A stretch of DNA of 64,000 bases from Pyrus communis (lineage: Eukaryota; Streptophyta; Magnoliopsida; Rosales; Rosaceae): the NCBI RefSeq assembly GCF_963583255.1, contig NC_084816.1, positions 6,522,600 to 6,586,599 on the forward strand. Direction: 5' to 3'. The stretch's first letter is position 1, and each line of letters begins with the position of its first letter. The notes beneath the pieces were generated by a model. It had not been told where the DNA came from, made no database searches, and saw only the letters and a list, made by a program, of their open reading frames with translations. The translations under genes and the position numbers were made by a program. Shown here piece after piece: positions 57,030-64,000 of the stretch.

Positions 57030-57560
57030 TGAAAATTTTCAAATTTCTGCAACATTGTTTGTTTGTGATATTATTTTGGTATACGTATTCAACTCCTAAA
57101 TTCATGAAATTTGAGGATGATATAGATTGATATATGTAGTTTAAATCTGGAAATTTGCACGACAATTGTCTGCAAAATGAATTATTGGTGAATTTTGTTT
57201 TAGTCTCGGGTATGTGGTGCGGAATTTCTACAGTTTCTGCAGCACATTCCATTTCGATTTTATTTTTGGCCCACTTGTAAAATCTCAAAAATTATGAAAT
57301 TTTGTGATATTTCAGCTTTATGTATCTACTTCGCTTCTGGAAATTTTCATATACATGGAATGGAAAATGAATGTTTAGTCAATTTTTCATCTCAGTTGCA
57401 CTGCAGATTTTCTGCACTTTCTGCAGCATATCCCATTTTGAAATTGCTTCTCGTATACTTGTCAAACTTCAAAAATTATAAAATTATAGGAAATAGTAGC
57501 ATTGTATGTCTACTTTATATCTGAAATTTTTTATGCACATTGAATGAAAAAGGAGTATTT
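57030..57560 (+). repeat. LARD internal tandem repeats, units 1-3 (about 175 bp)
   Basis: Units are recognised by TTTCTGCAGCA(C/T)AT.CC (57234, 57419), AAAAATTATAAAATT variants, GTCTAC or CTACTT followed by (A/C)ATCTG.AAATTTTCAT, and GAATG.TTAGT.AATTT. The fourth unit is beyond the nested element at 59880-60080. Confidence 0.65.
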
Positions 57561-59879
57561 TGTCACAGCCTGTCCCAAAGGTGTATATTATTTTATCCTC
57601 GAGAGTAACGAAATGACTTAATTGCCCTTGAATGTTGAGATGTGTTGTGTGTGATATGTGTTTGGTTGTGGTCCAATTCCTAACTTTCCTATACTTTTGG
57701 AACTACTTAGGACTTAGGTTTTATTTTCTTTTGTTTTTGGTTGGTGACCCACTAGGACCACACGCACACACACCCAAACCTCTCCGTTAACCCTCTCTCT
57801 CTCCTTCTCTCGAATTTCATCCGTTGTCCGTACAAGTTGTACGGTCACTCTTCAAACTAGCTTCATTTTACACGGATCGACGTCGAGGAGGTTGCTTTTG
57901 TGTTCATTGTGAGCTCAGGAGCTCATTCATACCCTTAGTTCGACATGAGAACTCGTAAAACCAGAGAACCCAGTTTTGGGTTACTGTTCATGTAGTCATG
58001 ATCGTGGACTTTTCTTCGAGTTTTAAGATTTTAGGGAGTTTTAGGATGTCTTCACGAAGCTAGAGGAAGAAAGTTGGAGTGTTTTGGACGTCGGGAAGCT
58101 TAGTTTTGGGGAGTTGTAGTGGTGGCTGGATTATCGTGGGTTTTTCCGATGAGATCCGTTGGATTAAAGTCCTAAAAGTGGTAAGGTTTTGTTCTACTCG
58201 TTGTAAGCTTCATTTTGGTACAAATTTTATGGATTTTGGTTAAGAAATGAGAAAGATATGAAGTTTTAAAGTTTTTCCAGAAACCGACAAAAATTCGAGT
58301 TTCAGACGGCGGCAACCAACGAGGCTCATCGGAGAAGGAGACAAATATTCCATCAGAGTTGACGGAATATTCTAACGGCGTCAGGTAACGTCGTTAACTT
58401 TTGTTAAGGTTTTAATGGAATATTCCTAACTGCCGTTAATTGTTCCGTTAGGGTTAGCCGCGCGTATGGCCGTGCCTTGGCCAGCGCATGGCGGTGCGTG
58501 GGTGGTCGGAATTTTTTTCTAAAAATATGGGGATGTTCCTGGTGTTGAGTAGATTACGTTGGTATATTCAAACACCCAATTTGAGCAATGTATGAGAAGT
58601 TATTAGCTAGTTTCGTTTATGTGCTTTAAATTAATGTTTATATAATTGTTTCGCATATAGGTGAGACCTATCCTCAGGACGAGCGTAGTCAATTGAGGCT
58701 TGGGGGCTACGACCCTTCCACATACCAGTGAGTGGGCTTTTGGTTTTCCTTATATACCTATATACTTGAGATTTTTCTCAGAAAATCAATTTAAATGAAA
58801 TTGTGTTTGGAAATGCCATGCATATTGATTTATACGTAGATCATTGAATTAATATAGTATGCATAAATGTGATTTGACATTGTGGACGTTTAGGTAAGTA
58901 CCAGGTGAGTTGTAGATTGTTTATGTATTGAAGATTATGTGAGATGTGTTAAGAGCTCATAAACTTGCACCCCGGTGTTAGTGCTCCCACCCGTGGTTAG
59001 GGCACAGTCCTTCACGTGATGTTCACCTCCCGCACCATACGCTCACCTTGGATCCAAGTTAGGTGCACAGTCCTATCGTACAGACCACTATAGGTGGTTC
59101 CGACTCGTAGGTGACCCGCAATTATTTGCACAGTCTTCACGTAATCGTAGCACTTGAGCGTATTTATTTACACCTAATCCTGTCGTACAGACCACTTTAG
59201 GTGGTTCCGACTCGTGTGCAGGTATATTTGTTGAGATGTGGATTTGAGCCGTACAGGTCACGTTAAGTGACTCCGGCTAGATGGATGAGCTATAGATTCA
59301 ACCATACAGGTTACGTTAGGTGACTCTGGCTGACATATCAGTTTGCATTGATTTATATCACCTGGTTTACATATTTTTATGCTAAGATATTCGACATGGC
59401 ATATATGTGGATTTTGCTATTTTGAGCATGATTATGGTATAGATATGTATTCTATTTTCTGGGAAATTATATAGGTTTTACGGCGAGAGATTACTACCTT
59501 TGATAATTGAACTGGTTTTGAAAAGCTTTGTTTTTGCCCACTCACACTTTCTGTTTTGCGCCCCTCCAGGTTCTAGTTAGGAGTGCTTTTTGGTGGCTTA
59601 CAAGGAATCCATGGCAGCTCTGACCGATTATCACCATTGTAGGATTACCTTTGGTGTTATAATTAGTATTCGTCCGGATGGACTGCACTTAGGCTACTTA
59701 TGCTTTGGTTGTGAATTCACACTTAGTTTCGTCTTGCACTTATTCTTATCTAATGCTCTAGTTAGTTTGGTTTTTATTTATTTGCATTTCTTATATTAAT
59801 ATTGCTTCCACACTGTGCACATGGCTACGTCACCCTCACGTGACGGCCAGTACGCCTTGATTTTGGTCAGGGTGTGTCA
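57561..59879 (+). mobile_element. 2.3-kb LTR-like element nested in the LARD (copy B)
   Basis: Begins TGTCACAGCCTGTCCC and ends TTTTGGTCAGGGTGTG followed by TCA. Same family as copy A (43481-45585, opposite strand): shared hairpin array, TTGGATCCAAGTTAGGTGCA, TATCCTCAGGACGAGCGTAG and CACGTGACGGCCAGTA. It has no coding domain. It cuts the LARD's tandem repeat array, as repeat phrases continue across it. The two copies are clearly diverged. No clear target duplication (flanks TATTT and GTTTA). Probably a solo LTR. Confidence 0.7.
59084..59324. repeat. Array of four short palindromes in copy B
   Basis: Five-base arms with five-base loops at 59084-59098 and 59191-59205 (ACCAC/GTGGT), 59257-59271 (GTCAC/GTGAC) and 59310-59324 (GTTAC/GTGAC, one G-U). 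Each sits in a longer repeat (CGTACAG....TTCCGACTCG or close). Confidence 0.8.
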
Positions 59880-60080
59880 GTTTAGTGAATTTTTAATCTC
59901 AGGTTTGCATTGCAGATTTTTTGCAGTTTCTGCAGCACATCTCTTTTCGAATTAATTTTTTACTCACTTGTAAAGAAAAATTAAAATCATGAAATTTTGC
60001 AAAATGGTACCCATATATGTCTAGTTCACATCTGAAAATTTTCATGACAATGTAACAAGAATTGAATGTTTAGTGAATTT
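59880..60080 (+). repeat. LARD internal tandem repeat, unit 4
   Basis: Continues the array broken by the nested element: GCAGTTTCTGCAGCACATCT, AAATCATGAAATTTTGC, TGTCTAGTTCACATCTGAAA and GAATGTTTAGTGAATTTG. Confidence 0.65.
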
Positions 60081-62424
60081 GCAAACTAAGATGGTACATA
60101 TTGCTGAATATTGGGACTTCAAACAATTGATTTTGTTCTGAAATATTATTTTCACTCATTTTTGCACATCCAATAGTACTGATTATTTGACAAGTTAATT
60201 GTACCAATTATCCTTGTTTTATCCAAATTCTCAACAGAAATGAATTCTATTAAGTAATACTTATTAAATTTTGGTTAAGTGTATTGGTTTATTTTGCTTA
60301 AACCAATGTTTTGTTTGATCATCAATTCTAATTATGATGATAATTGTCTTTTGAGAGAAAATTGGAAAGTGGCATCAGTTTACTAATTGATCATTTTAGT
60401 CCCTATCAAATAACTAGATAACCATGTTTCATCTTTCGAGAGCTCTATTGTTCAATGTCAACAACGACATACTTTTGTGTCTGATTGAATCTTTTGAGAA
60501 TTATTGAATATCCAACAAAACGGTTATTTAATACTGGTCTAAAGGATTAATTTGAAAAATCAGAATTCTAATTTATATGGTGAATACTTTTGTCCCAATG
60601 GGAATTTCAAGAAATCACTCAACTAAACACACTCTTGTTCTACATCTGCTATACTGAGATAGCAGTAGCATGCCTAGCACTTAGTTAGTTTTGATTGCGA
60701 GCCTAACATATTTTCATCTGGCCAAAGCTGTTGAAGCTATATGTATTTTGTGTATTTTATGTTTTGGCTAGCTATGCAGGTATTTTGTTTGCATGATTAG
60801 TTTCTGCCCAAGGGTGTAACAATCATGCAATTTGCAATTGGTTCGATCCTCCACAACTCGACTACTGCCATGATGAATCTTGCAGAATCGAGAATGAGTA
60901 GTTAAATTTGCCAATCTTTTGCCTTAATTTTCTCTGAGTTCTAAATTGGATTAAAATTATTGTTGAAAAATTGATGTTGTTGAGATATGTAAGTGTTTGT
61001 TTTAATCGACTTTGTTTTAGAATTAAAACATAAATTTTGAGTTTGGATTCTCTTATTAGGTTTCATTTTAATTCATGACCTAATCTTTAACACATATGTG
61101 AGTCTTCTCTCATACACTAAAATAAAATAAATTTTGTAGTGATTGCATAAGTTTTTTGTTTATGGAACTTTTTAATTCTAACCTACTTAAAAAATTAAAA
61201 AAAAAATTACGTATTTGATCTTTATTGATTCAACTAGCCTATATTTTGTTATATGAAAACCACTTTCTTTAGTGTTTAAATTTGCAATTTTGAGTGTTTG
61301 CCTAAGTGGGAGAACTAATGTATTATGGGCTTCACACTCATCAATTTTGCATGCTTTTAATAGTCATGGTTTTGGTAGATAAAACGTACATTATCATACT
61401 TATTTATATTTTATTTTTTATATATGCAACTAATCTTGCAAGAAATTCAAGAAGGGTTAATGAGTATATTCTGCTCAAAAGTGTTTTGCTTATTAATTCT
61501 TGTTTGTTGTTCAAGAAATTAGACTTGTGATTTATATGTTATTGATGGATAATTAATCTGCTCAAAAGTGTTTTCTTATTTAGTCAAACTATAAATTAGT
61601 GACCGATTAAACATGGAATTGACAAGATTGTATATACTTCATCTGCTCAAAAGTGTTGAAACTATTTGCCCTTGTATTTTATGTTTTAGCTGTGAAAACC
61701 TAATATAATCAGATTTTGTCCAAAGATGATTTTGGAATTATATGTTTTTGTTGCAATCAGAAAACATTTCGTTAAAGTTTTATGTTTCTGTCAAATTTTA
61801 GATAAATAAAACTGACCACATGATTTTATATATCTTTTTAGCCACTCACTTCCTTGCAATATCTGACATAGAGATATAGTTAGAAAAATTAGTAGTTGAT
61901 GTTGAATTCTCAATACTTTTAAATCCTTGATTAATGCTTGATCAGTGGGAGCTTTTAAGAGATGTGTGCGTTTACGAGATTTTTTACTCTTTTAATCGGT
62001 GGGAGTTTAAAATTACTTTTGTATTATTAAATTGCAGTGTTAGTGGAAAATGGTTTAATAGTAAAATTTTATTCATAAATGTTGGTAAAAGAGTAATTTT
62101 GTAACACTATATTGTATTTGCATCTTCTCTTATTTTTTATGTTTTAATTGACAGAAAATATGAGCCATGCTTACATAAGGCTCAGTTCAGGAGTTGATCT
62201 TCTGTTTATCAACCTAAATTTAACGAATGATGTCAAGTAACATTGTGCTCGTAATTTGATATTCGTGGTAATAGAGTAAACATGCAGAAGCAATTACATG
62301 TTATTTTCTACAATCCAATATTTAAACTACTAGTGACAAGTTGTTAAAGGTATAGTTGCAAATTTTGTGGGATTCAATGATCACCTACCACTTAGCCAAA
62401 TAAGGATCTTGTTCTTGGACACTC
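60081..62424. other. LARD interior, non-coding
   Basis: No frame has a retroviral domain. Three phrases of the type GTGGGAG (61305, 61946, 61999) resemble decayed polypurine-tract sequence. CATCTGCTCAAAAGTGTT-like phrases recur (61470, 61560, 61640). Confidence 0.6.
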
Positions 62425-62435
62425 AAGTGGGAGAA
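62425..62435 (+). other. LARD polypurine tract
   Basis: AAGTGGGAGAA just before the 3' LTR; the primer for plus-strand synthesis. Confidence 0.8.
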
Positions 62436-62939
62436 TGTAAGTTGTGAGTGTCAAAGAACATGTGCTCACTATTTCTTGACATACAGGTAACTTGGTCAAT
62501 CCGAGTTAATAGTTGAGAAAATTATGAAGCCTTATTTGGTTAGGTTTAGGAGTCCTTATTTAGTGCAATTAATCATGAAAACCTTAATTAGTTGACAAAT
62601 AATTCGTTATCATTTAGCACTATAATAAAATACTAATTGATTTGGAATATTCCTTTAATCAGTTAATAGGTTGGATTAAAGGAATGAGCATCTATATATT
62701 AGGAGGTCCTTGCACTCACAGTTATTATCTTATCTCGTGCTAAAAATCATATTTGATAGCAAAGACTCTTGGCTGCTTGAGTATAAAAGACTTCTTTTTA
62801 AACCCTAGCAGTCATGGGGTCTTCTTCCTCTGCGTTGGAAGATAGGTTTATTTCCCTTAATTGTTTGATTGGTTTATTGTAATTATTTATGTTTTATCTG
62901 TGATCCTAGTAACTTATTGTTTTTCAATTACCTCTTACA
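62436..62939 (+). repeat. LARD 3' LTR
   Basis: Same ends as the 5' LTR; differs by roughly 40 substitutions and a few small gaps. Followed by TGTCA (62940-62944). Confidence 0.9.
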
Positions 62940-62944
62940 TGTCA

Positions 62945-63252
62945 TACTAGCCGAGGAGTAAAATAATCAAAAAATAGTTGTACCATATTTCAATAGTTTT
63001 GCTTAAAAAAGAATTAAAACTAAAAACAAAAAACCTCACATCACCATATTTTACTTTCTATCTCCCCTAAAAAATGATCATTTTCATATAGAATGGATCA
63101 TCGCCAGAGCTTCTTTGTGAAGATTCTGAATATTCTTAAATTATTCGTTCATTGTATATCATACGGTTAGAAATCATTATAAATTTTTTTTATTAATTTA
63201 AAATTAAAAATAAATAGTACCTGACGAAAAATAACGCACGATGCATGCATGA
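62945..63252. other. Intergenic, no gene recognised
   Basis: AT-rich spacer between the LARD and the minus-strand gene; ATGCATGCATGA palindromic cluster near 63241 just beyond the gene's stop codon. Confidence 0.5.
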
Positions 63253-63489
63253 TTAATTAGAGAAGAAGCGGAAGGCAAATGCGGCAGCGGCGGAGAGAGC
63301 AACAGAGGTGGTGAGGAGGAGATAGATGAATATAACAGTGGTGGTGGGTTTGTGAGAAGGGGAAGACAATGGGATCGGAGAGGCGGACGATTCGGTGTTG
63401 AAAGAGAGCAGCGCCGCAGATTGGTCCGGCGAGTCTTCGTCGTGGGTGGGGATCAGAGTGGCTTTTGTGGGCGGTAAATCCGAACTCAT
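63253..63489 (-). CDS. Small putative tail-anchored membrane protein, unknown
   Basis: A 78-residue frame: MSSDLPPTKATLIPTHDEDS, an acidic/serine-rich region, SPIPLSSPSHKPTT, then a single hydrophobic helix (about residues 51-74: VIFIYLLLTTSVALSAAAAF) and the end AFRFFSN. The start at 63489 was chosen over the upstream in-frame ATG at 63618 because the protein upstream of it looks like leader sequence (proline/serine-rich, no conservation signal). The layout, soluble acidic head and one C-terminal helix, suits a tail-anchored protein. I do not recognise the family. Base composition is GC-richer than flanks, supporting a gene, but it is short. Confidence 0.5.
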   Translation of the reverse strand: MSSDLPPTKATLIPTHDEDSPDQSAALLSFNTESSASPIPLSSPSHKPTTTVIFIYLLLTTSVALSAAAAFAFRFFSN

Positions 63490-63738
63490 CTGAAGAAACC
63501 AGGTGGTTGATTCTGGTTTTTTCTTCAATCGGTTGGAGAACTGAAGAATTTGGGATGTTGGTATTTGAGGTGAGGCGTTTAGAGAGAGAAAGTGGGGGGG
63601 GTTTGGAGTGAGAAGCAAGGATTAAAGGTTGAGTCTTGGAGCTACAGACGTTGGTTTGGTGGAGGTTAGCTTTCACAGCTTTTGGAGAAGAATACTTGTT
63701 AATGGTTGTTGGTGACAAAGTGCGGGTTGCTGTTGTCC

Positions 63739-64000
63739 ATGGCGGTTTTGGCTGTGCTGGGGGATCAGTTCTCGAAGACGACCATCAATCACATTGAGAA
63801 AGGTTCGGCTTTGCTTTGGGTGCATTTCGTTTTCGTGGTTGTTGTTCTTGTTCTTGTTCCTGTGCATTTTGGTATTTCTGCTATTGAGGGTTTGAATAGC
63901 TTGGATGGCCTCCATGAAGAGGAGTGGATCGGGTGGAGGGGATGGAGGGGTGGATGGGTGGAGCCGTGGAGGGGGTTCCAGCGGGGAAGACGAAGGGGGA
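63739..64000 (+). pseudogene. Fragment resembling a CSC1/OSCA-type channel N-terminal domain, runs off the window
   Basis: One open frame without stop to the window end: [20 protein letters not shown], then [20 protein letters not shown]. This resembles the region before and in the third membrane helix of plant CSC1-like (hyperosmolality-gated, DUF221) proteins such as At4g35870. After about 55 residues the similarity stops and a Trp/Gly/Arg-rich tail ([14 protein letters not shown]) follows, coming from a GGATGGAGG-type repeat. No upstream exon with the family's first helices is visible. It may be a captured gene piece, or a broken copy whose rest lies outside the window. Confidence 0.45.

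Larger units (their letters stand above)
55629..62939 (+). mobile_element. Large retrotransposon derivative (LARD), Copia-like ends, no coding domain
   Basis: A 7311-base element with two LTRs (55629-56125, 497 bases; 62436-62939, 504 bases) starting TGTAAGTTGTGAGTG and ending ACCTCTTACA, and exact TGTCA target duplications. Next to the 5' LTR is the initiator tRNA-Met primer site TGGTATCAGAGCC (56128-56140); before the 3' LTR is the polypurine tract AAGTGGGAGAA. PBS and PPT are those of plant Copia elements. The interior has no gag, protease, integrase or reverse transcriptase in any frame, so it is non-autonomous. It is long because a 2.3-kb element (57561-59879) is inserted in it; without that it would be about 5 kb. 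LTR divergence by eye is roughly 8%, mostly transitions. Confidence 0.93.

Overview
The window is nuclear DNA of a dicot plant. Genes have many short exons with GT..AG introns, AT-rich introns and intergenic DNA, plant histone and eukaryotic tRNA genes, and abundant plant retroelements. The repeat families (a Cassandra TRIM, RTE-type LINE ends finishing in TTG repeats, B-box SINEs, long LTRs starting TGTNACAGCC) remind me of Rosaceae such as apple or pear; that is an inference, not a proof.

Left part (1-21.5 kb): a SEC14/CRAL-TRIO membrane-anchored protein (+), a low-gene stretch with two MULE-type MITEs and a rearranged plastid-derived insert, a FUSC/ALMT-like membrane transporter (+), a cytosolic UDP-glucuronate decarboxylase UXS (+, 12 exons) and the 55-residue mitochondrial ATP synthase 6 kDa subunit (-).

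Middle (21.6-38 kb): a 3.5 kb Mutator-like element with 281-bp terminal inverted repeats and a 9-bp target duplication, carrying a broken FAR1-type transposase; then histone H4 (+), a conserved plant gene of unknown function (+), an ALY/THO4 mRNA export factor (-), and tRNA-Val(AAC).

Repeat-rich part (38-46 kb): a Tat-like solo LTR, a complete 638-bp Cassandra TRIM with 5S-rRNA-like LTRs, tRNA-Cys(GCA), two SINEs, and a 2.1-kb LTR-like element with a conserved array of small hairpins.

Right part (46-64 kb): a small two-helix membrane protein (-), histone H2B (-) with a textbook octamer+hexamer promoter element, an actin-depolymerising factor (-, first intron directly after ATG), a 7.3-kb non-coding Copia-like retrotransposon (LARD) with intact target duplication and a second copy of the hairpin-array element nested in it, a small possible membrane protein (-), and a fragment resembling CSC1/OSCA channels running off the end.

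Genes are mostly housekeeping (chromatin, mRNA export, cytoskeleton, cell-wall sugar supply, respiration) and are not an operon-like system. Their order, however, matches from memory the Arabidopsis blocks At3g46000-46450 and At5g59290-59970, so this is a conserved gene block with lineage-specific transposons between the genes. Exon borders were placed by hand so that splice phases close; every multi-exon model given with exon lists has a total length divisible by three.
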